A stretch of DNA of 64,000 nucleotides. Origin: Talpa occidentalis (Eukaryota; Chordata; Mammalia; Eulipotyphla; Talpidae). Below the pieces are notes generated by a model, which did no database searches, was not told where the DNA came from, and was given only the letters and a program-made list of their open reading frames with translations. Of the stretch, positions 9,536 to 26,254 are shown piece after piece. How positions within the stretch are numbered: the stretch's first letter is position 1; every line of letters starts with the position of its first letter. Position numbers and translations under genes: made by a program. The DNA lies in the NCBI RefSeq assembly GCF_014898055.3, contig NW_023605083.1:65589715-65653714 (forward strand), in the 5' to 3' direction.

Positions 9536-12189
9536 TGGAAAAGGGCTGAGCTAATCGCTCTCTTAACACCCAGCTCCCTGGCTTCTCAAGGAAAAACCCA
9601 ACCCTGACCAGGGCATTCCACTCACAACTCAACATTACAAACACCTGAGGAGGCAAAACAAACAGGGTGGGAAAGCGCCTCAAGCCAAGCAGACAGTAAC
9701 TGGGAGCCAAGCCAATGTGTCCCAACACTAACAGATCCCCGTCAAGAAACCAGAGACAACCCAACAAGCATATTTACAAATCTGTCCAATATACTTCTAT
9801 AGAATAGAAACCACAAGAACATGACACTTGGTAAGTTAGTTTGAATCCACGTTTCAAAATACAAGAAAGTTGAAAAGGCTTTACAACAACATGCATTAAA
9901 GTCATAAAAATCTAGAACCACTGACTTAGGTGTACTTTGTCCCCACATAGAGCTCGCACTCAGCCCCCAGGTCTGCTGTCACCCAAGACTCCAAAGCTGC
10001 CGCTTCTCCGTGCCAGCTGGCACAGGTGCTGCACAGCCACTGCCTCTGGCTCCCAGCAGCAGAAAAGCATAGGAACAAGCAGATAAATTAGCGGTGGGCA
10101 AGCAATAACAGCGGGGCCTCACATACTCCTGTGGTCTTGTCAGGGGATCCCACAGCTTGGGGCGCTGGGGACTAGATACTGGACCGACTCCGCCTCCCCG
10201 ACCCTCCCATTCCTACCTCTAGGATATACTTACATGAGGGGATCAGCCAGAAGCCTTGTGGAGCTGGTTGAAGCCTTGGCACTGCAGGGGGACAGAAGGG
10301 AACACGAGATGTGACCACCAGGCCCTGCTGCCTTCTGGGTACCCTTTGAGTCCCATGTGCACAGTCGGGGTTACAGAGACTGCAAAGGAGGTGTTGTCTG
10401 AAGTTTTCTGGGAGCTTGGACCACAGAGGCCAAGGCGGGCACTCATCCACGCAGCGGGCGCCTGCAGAGAGCCCGCCCAAGGCCGGAGGACGCTGCCACC
10501 TGCTGGTGGACTTAAGAATTTCCCCCACACGCTCAGCTTCAACTCCAGGGAGACCTGTGTCACCAGTGTTTCCAGGACAGGTGCTGTCCATTTTCTTCGT
10601 AAACACCCTCAAAGCTTCTCTTCAGGGTACTTTAAGGTTGCAGCCAGGGCAGAGATGGGGTTCAGAGGGGGGGAACTTGAAACGGCTGCCACCTGTGTTC
10701 CGGGAGCTGGCTCTGTCCGGTTTGCACAGTCCCTGATAAGCAGCGTTGAAAGAACAACCAGTTCTGAGAGAAAAAAACTTCTTTGAAAAGCAACTTTGAC
10801 TCCGCACTCTCCACCTCCCTCCAAGGCCAGACCCCCCCCCCCTTTCTCTGACCCCTTTGGGGGTTGGTGAACCTCACCCAAGAATGCAATAAATTTCCCG
10901 CCTGTGAGAAACTTAGCCTGGTTTTCCTTTTCTTTACCATGCCAATCCTTTCAGGTACATGTTCATTCTCATTTTTAAGGATACTCAGAAAAATTATGTG
11001 ATTAGACCAAAATCATCCACTATTTGCAACACTTGAGATTTCAGCAGCACCCCAGCTACAAAGATGATTGCTTTAAAGAAATTGTTAGGCTCACTTTGGC
11101 TTTGCAAACTTTAAAGGCCTATGAGGGGCCCAGCAAATGGCAGTCTTTCCACGTGCACTGAACATAAGGACAGCTAATAGATTACATGTGGGTGGTCCTC
11201 AGCATGTGGTGGATTCTGAGGTGAAAGACCTGGCTTTACCACCACCTCTACTGCCCTGAGATGGGTGAACTTGGATAAAATCATTTCACTGCTCTCAAAC
11301 ATCATTGCTTTGCCCCTAACTGGGTAACTTGGAAGCCACTTTTGAGAGTGTTTTCTCTAACATAGTCAAATCTACTTTGTCATCTTCGTGGCATTGCAGT
11401 GACTCTCAACAACAGATTTCCTGAACACTTTTTGAGCCTTAAAGTCATTTGCAGGCTCCAGGGGAGGTAGGAGGATCTACAGAGCCTGCCCTCTGCTGGC
11501 CAGCAATATACCACCGCAGCCCAAAGCCTGGCAGGGCCTGCTTGGGAAGGAACGTTCTACCAGTCACAGGCCAGAGAGCACAGATAGCCCTGGGAAAACG
11601 TTTTCTTAGCGAGGGAGTGAATGTTCTCTGGGACAGCGCTGATTAGGTTGCCTCTGTCCTAACTTCCTTGCCAACTCTCAGCTGCCTTAGAGGACACAGA
11701 GACTTCCAAGCAAGGCCTTACTTGCAGGTCTTCCTTCCACCAACCCCCTTGGCATCCTCCCACGACCTTCCCCTGCCATTGCACATTTCTCATTCCAACC
11801 TCAGCTACCTCTAAGGAGCCTCCCCTGGTTTCGGCACCCCCTTCTCCAAAATTCAGGGGAGACCTGCCCTGGTGCTCAGGACCCTGCAGCCCTCCCTGCT
11901 CAGGGAGTGGAGGGACCCTCCATCCCAGCTTCCCACATCCCTCATTAGCCTGTTCTCACTGAAACTGACACCTCCATCTAAGAAAAAATCCCGTAGGAAT
12001 GGAGGGCAGCTGAGCATCAGGGTGTGGCATGAAGAAGCTCTCTGTGAACCTCTGAGAACCACGCACACCATCCCTTGCCCCACACTTAGGTTCGCTCGCT
12101 CTATCGCCTTCACCTGCACCCCTCCTGGGGCCTCTCAGTCCTACCTTGCACCTCCCAAACTACAACAGATGTTTTTTTAAAAAAACAAA
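9536..12189. other. Intergenic, nothing recognised
   Basis: No gene or repeat that I can name with confidence. The overlapping open frames on both strands near 10170-10940 and 11850-12180 have low-complexity Pro/Gly/Ser-rich translations and no domains. Parts of 11700-12180 resemble degenerate L2. Confidence 0.4.
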
Positions 12190-12420
12190 TATGATCATAA
12201 TACTCCCCAGCTTGAGATTCCTTAGTAACTTCTCACTGCATTTTGGAAAAAGATCAAAATCCTTGTTCTGAATCACAGGAGCCTGCAGAACCGATTCCTG
12301 TGTCTCCCCTGCCCCCCTCCAGACCCTTCCTCAGGTTTTCCTTCTGCACAGCCTGACAGTTCAGAGCCCTGGAGAGACTCTACCTCAGCGCCCCTGCTCC
12401 TTCCCTGGGGAACTCCCACC
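12190..12420 (+). mobile_element. L2 LINE remnant
   Basis: The order of motifs fits L2 (atgatcataatactccccag; ttctcactgcattttggaaa; aagatcaaaatccttgttct), but it is well diverged. Assigned from memory. Confidence 0.45.
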
Positions 12421-13062
12421 CGTTGTTTACAGAGCATCTTCACCACTGTAAGGGCAGGACAGGACACAGTGCTGGTTTTCTGATCCCATGCAGACCGGGT
12501 AAAGAAGGAGTCAGAGTCCTTAGTGGGTTTTTTGCAGGTCTTTTATTGGGGTTCACCAGACATACGGCAGGCAGGGGTGTTGGCTGGGGGACTGGGAGGC
12601 TGGCAAGCCTCCCAGCCTCCAGCAAGTCCTCACTCTATCTGAGCTCTCTGGAGTTCGTTCTGCTGCTTCTCGGCTTCTCTTTCGGCTTCGGCTTCTACTG
12701 CTGCTACTGGCGTCCCCGTGACGCCACCCTTAAAAGCACAGTCTTAGCTCAGCTGAATCCCATCTACCTATGCCCACACCCTATTCCAGGTGCCCGCCAT
12801 CAGGCGTGCATTCAGGACAAGGATCCATCATCTATCCTGATGGCGGAAGGGCAGAAAAGCCTGACATTTTCTTTACCCTACAACCACCCTCCTCAGAGAT
12901 GCCTCTGGGTGTCAGAGTCTGGTAGCAGCCCCTCAGTTTGTAATTACATGTTAGCTTGTCCAATGTGGGGACTGGTATTAGCCTCTCCCGCCTGGAGGCT
13001 GTCCCAGGGGGCAGGTCTGACATCACTTTGTTCCTTTGGTGCTAGGCCTACTACTGGCTGAC

Positions 13063-13103
13063 TTTTTAAAAAATTCATTTATTTATGCATACAAGAGCTG
13101 TGG
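13063..13103 (-). mobile_element. SINE 3'-tail fragment
   Basis: The plus-strand TTTTTAAAAAATTCATTTAT, TTATGCATACAAGAGCTGTG segment matches only the 3' terminal part of the tRNA-derived SINEs (compare 32739-32790). It is a strongly 5'-truncated copy. Confidence 0.6.
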
Positions 13104-13514
13104 ACAGTTAAAAGAACAAAGAAATGAGAATTTGAGAACCACTAAGCACAATCCATGAGAGCAAGAACTGGGTACTCAGGGATGGCATGGGAAGGTGGGA
13201 AGGACCAGGACTGGGAAGGGGTGAGTAGAGAAGAGAAGCTGGGACCTTTCATATTCCCAAAGGACAGGCTGTGTGGGTAGATGCTTGACAGCAGGCAGGT
13301 CACTGAAGGCAAGCTGAGGAGCACCTGCAGTACTCCCCTCCTGTTGGAGGACAGTCACCCATGCTCCCTGGGGCACAGCAACCTGTGCTCTTAGCAGAAC
13401 CCCTGTGCTCATAGCAGAACCCCCACTGCTGTCCCCTGGGACGAGCTCATCACCCTCCAGACTGCCACTCTCCCGTGTCACAGTGCAGGAAGTGATCAAA
13501 CATTTCTTGAGCAA

Positions 13515-13785
13515 CTTCTCCCTCCAAGCCTTTACTCATGAAGCCCTGCCCTGCTGACTACCCTATGGCGCTTTCTTTCGCCTTACCTGCTGCACCGTTT
13601 TCTTTTCCCTGCGGCATCTCTCACCTTCCCGTGCACCATTTCATTTGCTCGTCTATTGTGCTCATCGTTCATTATCCCCTGTTAGAATATACATTCCGTG
13701 ATGCCAGGGAATCTTTTCCTCTCTTTTTCACGGAAGAATCCCTCCACATGGAAGGCACTCAAGAAGCGTTTGTTCAATGAATAAA
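13515..13785 (+). mobile_element. L2 LINE 3' end remnant
   Basis: L2-like order: catttcatttgctcgtctat, tgttagaatatacattccgt, gatgccagggaatctttt, ending in the canonical gtttgttcaatgaataaa. The ATGAATAAA end is typical of L2 3' termini. Confidence 0.6.
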
Positions 13786-13789
13786 GAGC

Positions 13790-16700
13790 CTTTCTCACTG
13801 TCGTGTGGCTTCCTCAAAGCAGTAAAATCTCCTTTCTGCAGAGATATTGGAATCAGGAGACCAGCCAGAGAGCTTGATCTGGCGCTAGCAGTGTGTGCTT
13901 GTGGGTAAGTCACCTGACCCCACTGAGGCTGTTTCCTTGTGTAAAAATGGAGGGATTTCCTCGCTCACAGCTCAATTGCTGTGTGGCTCAATTGAACTCA
14001 GCTGTTTAAAGCACCAAGCCCAGTGTTAACTTCACTGTGACAGTAAACGGGAAGGGCCCATGGTTTGGGGGAAGAGATGAGCAGTCAAGATATCTCACTG
14101 TAAGCATCAGAAATCATCTGATGCTAAGCAGAAAAGGAATTTTCTGGAAGGATCTCAGGAACTGATAAGATGAACAGAGTGTGAGAAGTTGTCTCAGAAA
14201 ACTTCTCAGGAGCCAAAGAAGGCCAGGTAGCAAAAACCTTGGCTCGTATGCCTTTGTCTCCACTGGAAGCAGACGCTGCCTTTGGAAAAAAACACTGCCA
14301 CGTCCCTCTCAGCTGCTGGCCACTGACCCACAGACAGCCCTGCTCCTGTACCTGGGGTGGTGGCGGGGAACCAGCTGCACAAGTGGCTCCTTGTTTTACA
14401 TTCCTTGCTCAGGGTCAAAGCCCTTCTTTGCGTATCCAACCAGCAAAGCCCAAGTGAGGGGTCCATGTCCTGGCACCATAGGGAGGAAAGAACATTTTCC
14501 CCTGTGGCTTCTATGGTGGAAGGCAGGGTCATGCAGAAAGGAACCTTGAAAAAAACTGTCTTCTAAGACTGCACCCTGATATCTGTGCCACCATACACAG
14601 AGTGGAATACAAATTAAAGGGGAGATTGTATCAGGGTGGGCCCCAGAAAAAGGGTAGGTGCCAGGTTCCCTGCCCCACCTTAGGGAGGGTGGAGCTGAGA
14701 AGGGAGGAGAAGATACAGTGCAGACAAGAGGAGGAGAGAAAAAGGATGGAGAGCGGAGGAGACCTGCAAGAGGCACGTGGAGCTGACAGGCATGTGAAGA
14801 AGCTGTTCTTACTTCTTGCTCCTGGATTGGTTGAAACAGATGTGGCTGAGACACCCGTGGGGAGGTTCACAGTGGCAGCCGTTATCTGGATTTTGATTTT
14901 GCTCTTTTCTTCCCGGACTGGTCTGGTTGTTTCTGACCCTTTTCTATGGGTCCCCACCAGAAGGTGCCTCAGACTTGTGGCCAGGTTTTGGAGCTCAGAG
15001 GATCTGCTTTGGGCCAGTCCTGCTTGGCTGGGCATTTACCCACTAGGAAGTGGGTAACTTTGGGTGCTTGATTTGGAAACTATATTCTTTGTCTTGTCTG
15101 TATTGCACAGTAATTGTATTAAAATTCCTTTCCATTAATGGTCTTGTGCACTACAGTATGTTTTGTCTGGATGCAGCGGAGGGCAGAACCTATTTAGACC
15201 AGGCAGGGTTGGGGTTCTGGGGTAGCCCTCTTCCTTGCCCAGTAACACTCATATTATGCGGAATTCCCTAAAACCAGAAAAGAGTTTGGATGCTGACAAG
15301 CCGTTAACGACCAAAGTTCACTACAGCGCGCAAGGTGTGCTGAGAAGTGACGATGAAATGAAGCAAGCAGGCAGGCAGGGTGGTGGTACCAGGAGCCGGG
15401 GCATTCCCTGGAGTGGGGGAGCCTATCAGGATTCCTGAGAAGAGTCTAAGTAGAGGGACCATTCCTACCGGTGAGGGCACTATGTAGCCCTGAGGCAGTG
15501 ACAAAGGACTGGTATCTCTTCCTGCCCCACCACATAAGCAGTCCTATCTCTTGCATGTCCCATCCTTGTTTAACAGGGTTGTCTTCTCACATTCTAAAGA
15601 CAAGGAAGGCCATTCCTAACAAGCTAATCAGGAAGTTAAGCAGCAGGTGTTCTCCATATGCCTGCAAACCCTGGCCCATCTCCTCCTTTCTTCATTCCTC
15701 TGTGGAAACACCCCTGCACTCTACCAAAGAGCAGGACCATGGTCTTTCAGACCCGCATCTGCTGCCCGCCTCATTTTCTCCACAATTAAACTATTTTTCT
15801 CAAACTGTTTGCTTGCACTGGCTGAGGGATACTGAGGCCGGCGTTCTGTATGAGTAGCACAGGGCTGGTCAGATTCCTCAAGGCCAGCAGTGGTCTCTGA
15901 GGTGAAGAGAAGCTCGGGCTGGAGAGGGCCAGTTTGAGGAGCAGTTACACGAACCCTGAAGAGAGACTGGTGTGGACATGGCAGTGACAGACAGGCCTTG
16001 TGACTGTTATGAGATCAGGTAAACTGTCAGCCATGGAGGCGATGCGGAGATAGAGCTGGAAAGTAATAATTCCCCTGACTCACCGCGCTGCCGAGGGCCT
16101 CAGCCTTTGGTTTCGATACCCGACAGGAGGCCTGAGAAGATGGAAGTTCATTGGTGGTGTTCACACCGCTCGGCCTGGGAGGGTTTCGGCAGGTCGGGGA
16201 GGGGCTAAGGAAAGCCACACACCTGCGCATTGAGGCCCAGCGGACCTTGGCCAAGCGCTGCAATGTCAGCCCTTTTAAAATGGCGGAGGTGCACTGCCAA
16301 TGCAGAGTCGGGGGTACTGCAGGGTGTATGAAAAGGGGGGAGCTCACACTTTCGACGGTGAGGGCTGGAAGGCCACAGCTTCAGCCCCTTCTTCCTACCT
16401 GGCCCCCAAATGCAGGCAAGCACGATCAGCCAGAGCCCATGCTAAACCACTGCTGCTTGCTCCTTCCACCCCAGCAGAATTCATTCTCACGCGGCTTCCG
16501 AGGGAGACCATCAGAGAGTGGGGATCTCTCATTTCTGGGCGGGGGTAGGTCTGGCCCTCCGAGACTCCCAGGTCAGCATCTAGGGCCTGAGGGTTAAGCT
16601 TCCGCACAAGGCCTGCTTGTTCTAGGGCGCCCTTTGTTTGGGTTACCCAGCGGAGGCCAGCATTGCTATGACTGCAGCGCAGGCAACACGTCTCATGATC

Positions 16701-17399
16701 TGGAACCGCAAATGGTGCATGTAACGTGACAGCGTTTATTAAAGCAAGATAAACTCAGCAGCAAAAGATCCCTTGGAGCCATAGATTCCTCTGATCTTTG
16801 CTTCTGAGCCATCACATTCCATTTGAATGAGGCCTATCAGCACAAACAGTTTCATTAAATAAGTCAATTTGCTGGAAATCCCTAAGAGAATGAACTGGAA
16901 ATAGCTTCCCCTTGCCCCGCCTTGTTGTGAAAGAACAAAGGGTAATGAGTGGTTCAGACTCATATTTGCTGAGTACAAACAGAACCGCTGGGCTGGGCTA
17001 GGCGGAAGCCCGCCCCCACCTCCACCAGCACGAGTATTCAGGCTGGGCCTGGGGGCCACTTAGCTCTTTTCCATTGGGGGCTTTGAGTTGGGAAGAAGGA
17101 GATATTCCTAACCGACGTTCTTTGTAGTCCTAAATCTTGGGGCTGACGGGAACCTGACGAGGGAGCGAGGGGGACCTCCTCATCACACCCCTCCTTCTGC
17201 AGCCTGTACCTCCTCACCCTGGGACACATCTCAAGGAAGGACAGATTTCATCAAGTGCCCAAGAGATCAGAAATGTGGGGGCCAGAGGCCACTGTTAAAA
17301 TCCTACTTTTCCATTTGATAGGGGAGTAGCCACTCAAAGGTCATTGGACTGCTCTGACCCACCCCCAGGGTGCCCTCCAGTGAGCTAGTGAGTGGGAAA
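13790..17399. other. Intergenic, no gene recognised
   Basis: Unique sequence downstream of TNC. The overlapping open frames (for example 14396-14854 and 14602-15057 on opposite strands) look like chance. The part at about 16040-16640 is locally richer in CpG and contains a YY1-like string, AAAATGGCGGA, at 16277-16287. I see no exon signature. Confidence 0.4.
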
Positions 17400-17545
17400 G
17401 CCTGTTAGCACTTACTGTGTCAGGCACCATGCCACGGCCTGTAGGGACTATGCCATCAATTTTTCACAGAAATGCTGTGAGAGTAGGCAGCATAAGTGAG
17501 TCTTGTCACTTCACTGATGAGGAAACAGAGGCAGGGAGACCTTAG
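17400..17545 (+). mobile_element. MIR SINE remnant
   Basis: MIR motifs in order: cacttactgtgtcaggcac, aatgctgtgagagtaggcag, cactgatgaggaaacagagg, cagggagacctta. Degenerate and ancient. Confidence 0.6.
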
Positions 17546-17974
17546 GGAAGCAGGGAGAGGGAGAGCCAAGATTTTATTTTTGCAAGTCTGCCTACGAGGA
17601 TTTTATTCCTTGTGTGACTGTCTGCAGTACAGAATTTGTAGGAGATTGCACTGAAAAATAGATTTAAAAACCTAGAATTTTTACAGAGGATTGCATTGGA
17701 AAAGAGACATTAAAGCATCTTGTAAACCACGAACCATGAGATGTGGAAATGTAGGACGAGAAGGTGAATCTTCACATGTCAATTTTCTCTGACCTTATTC
17801 AATTTGGATCAAATTGGCTCTCTCCCTGGCTGGGCTTTTTTCTCCTCCCCTCCCCAGCTGACTCCCCTCCCCACCTGACTCCCCTCTCTCCTTTCCTCTC
17901 CTTTGTGACATGTCTCAAGCACATTGGCTTTGTGGGACTCAGGCTCAACAACAAAAGGCAAAACAGCAGCCGAA

Positions 17975-18601
17975 CAGAAAAGTACTTGTGCTTTTATTAA
18001 AAAACAACAACAACAACAAACAATCAGGTACTGTCCAGGCGTGTTTTGGAAAAGAAGATCTCTTAAAAAATCCTTAGTTTTCATCACCACCATTATTATT
18101 ATATTAATAATATTAATCATATCCTTAACATTAAAACAGTATTGCTTTTCTGGATTCTGTTGTATGAAATGTAAAAAACGGGACGACTTCCAATGACACA
18201 TATTTAATCACTGCTAACAAAAATAATCATAATTAATTATACAGCTTTGTGTAAAATACAGCTGGTTCTACAACAAACTACCACTGTACAGCCTACCCCT
18301 TTCCTGTTCCCAGAGCCACCCAACAGGAGGAAAACCATGTGATGCTGTCACTGGAGGGTTCTTTGTTGAATCAAACAACAAAACAGAAACCTGCTGGAGA
18401 CGGTCATCTTTGGTGCGAAGGAAGGAGTCGCCGAGTGGGGGCCCCGGGCTGCTGCCCCTGGCTGTGAAGATTCATGGCCAACTTTCACTCCTGCCAAATG
18501 CCCAGCTGAGGCCTGATGGTTGGACTGGATGGACGGAAGCTTTGGTAAAATTCTTTCTCTCTCTGGGCCATACTCTTCTCCCTCCCTGTTGTCCCTGGAA
18601 T
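17975..18601 (-). other. TNC: Probable TNC 3' UTR
   Basis: This is non-coding sequence between the TNC stop codon and the best polyadenylation signal. It is A+T-rich near 18090-18250, with runs of ATTAAT/TTATTA and a short (CAA)n tract at about 18002-18022. The left limit is inferred from the AATAAA described separately; the true end could be further left, for example near 17600, where other TTTATT strings occur on the plus strand. Confidence 0.6.
17993..17998 (-). terminator. TNC: Candidate TNC poly(A) signal AATAAA
   Basis: The minus strand reads AATAAA here. It is followed within about 15-50 nt by a G/T-rich stretch (tgttcggctgctgttttg, then cttttgttgttg), the expected layout of signal, cleavage site and downstream element. 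Cleavage is predicted at roughly 17970-17982. It lies 604 nt past the stop codon. Confidence 0.6.
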
Positions 18602-20198
<1,597 letters not shown>

Positions 20199-20362
20199 CT
20201 GACTGTGGTTGTTGTCCCCATATCTCCCCATCAGATTGACACGGTGACAGTTCTTATACCAGAAAGCCCCTTTGTAAGACAGGGCACAGTTGGTGATGGC
20301 TGAATCTGTATCCTTGTCGAAGGTAGAGAAGGACCTGCCATTGTGGTAGGCCATCGAGTCAC
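20199..20362 (-). CDS. TNC: TNC fibrinogen-like domain exon 4
   Basis: This 164-nt exon enters in phase 1 and leaves in phase 0. Its acceptor is ctctctcctag and its donor gtgagtg. It encodes [20 protein letters not shown], then [20 protein letters not shown] and [15 protein letters not shown]. It contains the calcium-site acidic cluster DKDTD and the second Cys pair (TNCA and KNCH) of the fibrinogen fold. Confidence 0.96.
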
Positions 20363-22560
20363 CTAGGAGAGAGAGAGAGTGCACCTGAGAAATCCCGGTG
20401 GGAGTGTCTCCGTGAACTGTGAAGGCAGAACCGGGGTGACCACCAAAGAACCCTGAGGTGGCCTGGCCTTGAACACTGGGCAAGAATTAGGATCACACTT
20501 GGAGTGGATGGATGTGAGGGTCACGCTGAGGCCTCCCGTCTACTAGATAGAGCATATTGTGGTAGGATGGGGGCAGCAGGGGTCTTTGGAGGGTCCGGCT
20601 TTCTGTCCCATGACTTTTTTTTTTAGCTCTTAATTTATCCTTGACCTTGGTTATTTGACCTGGAGTTGGGGGTAGGTCAATTGACCATGCTCAAGCCAAG
20701 GCTCTTGCTGAACCTCTGTTTTCTCATTAATAAAAGAGAACCTGGGACAGTGGGTGTAAAGATGTATGCTAAACAGGCTGGGTGGTATGCAAATAGCTAT
20801 GATGGCTGTTATTTTTATGATTATTTTTTCCAATCCCTTTACATAAGAGAGCTCAGAGAGTAAGATGAGACATCTGCATTTAATTACAGCATGCATTCCC
20901 TCACCCCAATATCAGTATTTATAGCCATACTTATAATTACCTCTTCAGATATCGGATGTCACAAATAACCTGCCTATCATACAGTCATTTTTAATGTATT
21001 GACCTGTCCAGTGCTCCCAATTCTTAGACCAAAAGCCCATTACATAGTGTGCCACTTGGCGTTGGTTGTGTAGTGCCCGATACTGAACAGGAACATTTAA
21101 ATGTCCTTTTGCTCTGTGTCTCCTGACTCCCGAACAGCCGGTGCTGTGCATAAGGATGTCAAGACTCCGAGGCATCCTCCTTCCATATTAAAGCAAGTTG
21201 TTAAGAGGAGGTAGATGCCTTCCTACCAGACAAAGCCAGTGAGCGCGTGAGGATGGCAGGTGGTTACTGAGTAGACAAGATGTTCTGCTGAGGTGAGGCT
21301 GGCTGCCTGGGCACAGGGAGGATGCAGGACAAGGGCCATCTGAGCAAGGGCACAGTGCTGCTCTGTCTCTCCCTGGGGAGCAGGATGGGCGGAGGCCACA
21401 TTCCTGCTGCTGGTGGCTCCGCTTACTGTGTAACAGTATCCTTCTTGCCTGGAGGCTCTTCAACCAAAGAGGTATTTATTGCCAGGTATAAAAAGTCAGA
21501 ATTCTTTGAGGGCAGCAAGAATGAAAACAATTTTTGCCCCTGGGTTTTTCTCTTCATTACCACCAGACTGCCATCTCTAAAGAGCCTGGTCCCTCCTGAG
21601 GTTGAGCCTGGCTCTTGCCAAGTCTTTATCTGGATGTTTTCATCTATCTGGAAGTTTTCACGCAGGGCTCAGAGAGGTTGGAAATATGCCATGGCATCTG
21701 TTTTCATAAACAGAACTGGAAAAACCACCCCAGCGTGGGCATGAGCCAGGCACACTCTCAGGCCTGGTCCTTCCTCATTACCAAGTACACAGGCTGCAGC
21801 CAGATTTGCACCCAGACCCACCTTGTGCCAGGTACTTCACCCTGAGCAGATTACCACACTTTTCTGAGCCCGGCTGTCCTCATCTGCACAAAAGCCATGT
21901 ATCTTCATGCACACAGATATCATTTCAAGTCAAGAAATCCCTAAGACCTGAGCTAGATTATGTACCAGACAAGGGCTGAGAGGTGCATAAAAGATCGTGA
22001 GTCCTGTGCATGGGGGTGCAGGCTGAGTCTGGACTATAGCCTGCAGGGATGTATTAAAAGCAATTCAAGCAGTATAGATATGGAGGGGATTGTCTGCTGC
22101 TCAGAGTGCTGTTGACCATCAACAGTGGCTTCACCAGGGACATTTAATTCAGGAAATGTGGCATCTCACCCTCAACCCAGGTACCCCATGTCCGTCAGCA
22201 CCTGAACATTAGCAGGATCCCCCGTGGGCCATATGCCCTTGATACATTTAGAAGTATTGGATTAGATGAGTATGAAAGCCCTGAGAGACTCTTTTTCCAT
22301 CAGTCTACAACAGATACCATAAAGGGAGAAGAAAAAAAAGACATTCTGTGAGTGGTGGTAGCTAAAAATCAGTCTCCATTGTCCATATTCCCAACCTACT
22401 CTACATTTCAGTGACCAAATGTCTCCCCAACTTGTCCAATTCTAGTTCTTCTGGATGAGTACCTAGAAGAGTTCTAGGATGGATTCATGAAGGTAGGAGT
22501 GACACCTGGAGGAATTAGCTAAAAACACCCAGAAGCTCTGTGGCTTGGGGGGCTCCATAC
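20363..22560 (-). other. TNC: TNC intron between fibrinogen exons 3 and 4
   Basis: 2198 bp of mostly unassigned sequence. I recognise no exon or young repeat. A polypyrimidine/GA tract sits at the acceptor of the downstream exon. Confidence 0.75.
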
Positions 22561-22722
22561 CTGCTGTCCCGCTGTAGCCCTCCACCTTCAGCTTGTAGCG
22601 TGTCTTGGCATCGCCCACGCTAAACTTGTCGTACACGGCATAGGCAGCTTCCCCATGGTCCTGCAGGTCCACCCGGAGCTCGTACTGTCCTTGGGCTGTT
22701 ATTTTGTTCAGGTTGTCCAGCC
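22561..22722 (-). CDS. TNC: TNC fibrinogen-like domain exon 3
   Basis: This 162-nt (54-codon), phase 1-1 exon has acceptor tgtcacccacag and donor gtatgga. It encodes [20 protein letters not shown], then [20 protein letters not shown] and [15 protein letters not shown]. It is the central part of the fibrinogen-like globe, with the typical L-RVDL and YxLxVxGYSGTAGD strand motifs. Confidence 0.96.
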
Positions 22723-23543
22723 CTGTGGGTGACAGGGGAGACCATAAGTCCTCTCTGCCCTGTAGGAGCAGCAGCTAAGCCAACTTTAAGGAGGTTGGTG
22801 TCGTATACACTGGGATGCAATTCAGCCTGCTCCTTGCTGGTGCAACACCTGGCAGGATACCTGAGGCTTCTAAGCTGCAGGTGACATCCCCTTGATATCT
22901 TTGTCCTGCTGATCTCTTAGTGTATTGTGATGAACAAAAGAAAAAAGGCAGAGGAAGCAGCTTTTAAACTTTTGCTCCTTACAAGCAGAAGGCAGAGGAT
23001 GATAGGAGGACAGATACTCCCTGGGCAGGTCCAGGCACACAGAGCCAAGTCCCTTGTGGGCAGGTTACAGGAAGTGGGAGTTGGATGGCTGCATGGAGGA
23101 GGGTACTGTAGTGTTGGCTTGGGGCATTACAAATGGCAGCTCAACTGCCTATTGCTAGATTCCTACACACCGGTGACTTCAACTCTCCAAGGCTCTGCTG
23201 CCCCCGTGCAAGATGGTAGTTATGTTACTTGCAAGGGGCTTGTGGCTTAGAGGTTTTTGCTACAGGAGCCCATTTCAGCCCTGGAGCCCAGAATGAAAGC
23301 AGTTAATGCTGTCAGTGAGGATGAGTCTATTAATGGTTCGGGGAATGATTTACAGTCACGCTCATTCGTAAGATCTCACAGTTTTCTCCCTGTTGACCTG
23401 ATTTTTGTTTTTAGGTAATATTCTGTGTCTACTTCCAGTGCCATTGTTTCCTTCCTAATCCTCTCCTCCCATGAAGTCACTGTGGGTTAGGACACATGAC
23501 AAGGAGGACAGAAATGTGGTGCTCTGAGGCAGGGCTGCATTAC
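22723..23543 (-). other. TNC: TNC intron between fibrinogen exons 2 and 3
   Basis: 821 bp. No exon or repeat recognised. Confidence 0.75.
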
Positions 23544-23640
23544 CAAGCCAGAATTCTTCTCTGCGGTCCCCAAACCCAGCAGCATAGGCCTTCCAGTTCC
23601 GGTAGAAGTCCTCGTGTCCATCCTTGCGTCGCAGGAACAC
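23544..23640 (-). CDS. TNC: TNC fibrinogen-like domain exon 2
   Basis: This 97-nt exon enters in phase 0 and leaves in phase 1. Its acceptor is ctcatgtttgcag and its donor gtaatgc. It encodes [20 protein letters not shown], then [13 protein letters not shown]. It contains the conserved fibrinogen-fold segment NWKxYxxGFGD and EFWLG. Human has a few conservative differences as I recall (KNGRENFYQNW). Confidence 0.96.
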
Positions 23641-26121
<2,481 letters not shown>

Positions 26122-26254
26122 TTGTGGTGAAGATGATCTGGACCAGTTTGCTCTTCAGAGGCCCATTCAGTGCCTGGATCTTGGCCGTGTAGTGGGTGGA
26201 TGGGGTCAGGCCTGCCAGACTGTAGGAGGTAGTATCTGGACCCACAATGACTTT
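26122..26254 (-). CDS. TNC: TNC exon FNIII-8, second half
   Basis: This 133-nt exon enters in phase 0 and leaves in phase 1. Its acceptor is tttctgtccttag and its donor gtaagggg. It encodes [20 protein letters not shown], then [20 protein letters not shown] and IFTT plus the first base of an Ile codon. It completes repeat 8. The first codon is AAA (Lys), where I recall Glu in human (VKEVIVG); the acceptor position is otherwise unambiguous. Confidence 0.95.

Noticed and set aside
12423..13061. 212-codon open frame on the plus strand
   Set aside because: No domain, low-complexity Ser/Gly/Leu composition, no splice or promoter context, and it partly overlaps L2-like sequence.
1..17974. Search for the neighbouring gene expected downstream of TNC in mammals (TNFSF8)
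   Set aside because: No TNF-fold coding sequence was seen; in human that gene lies tens of kilobases away, so its absence here is expected.
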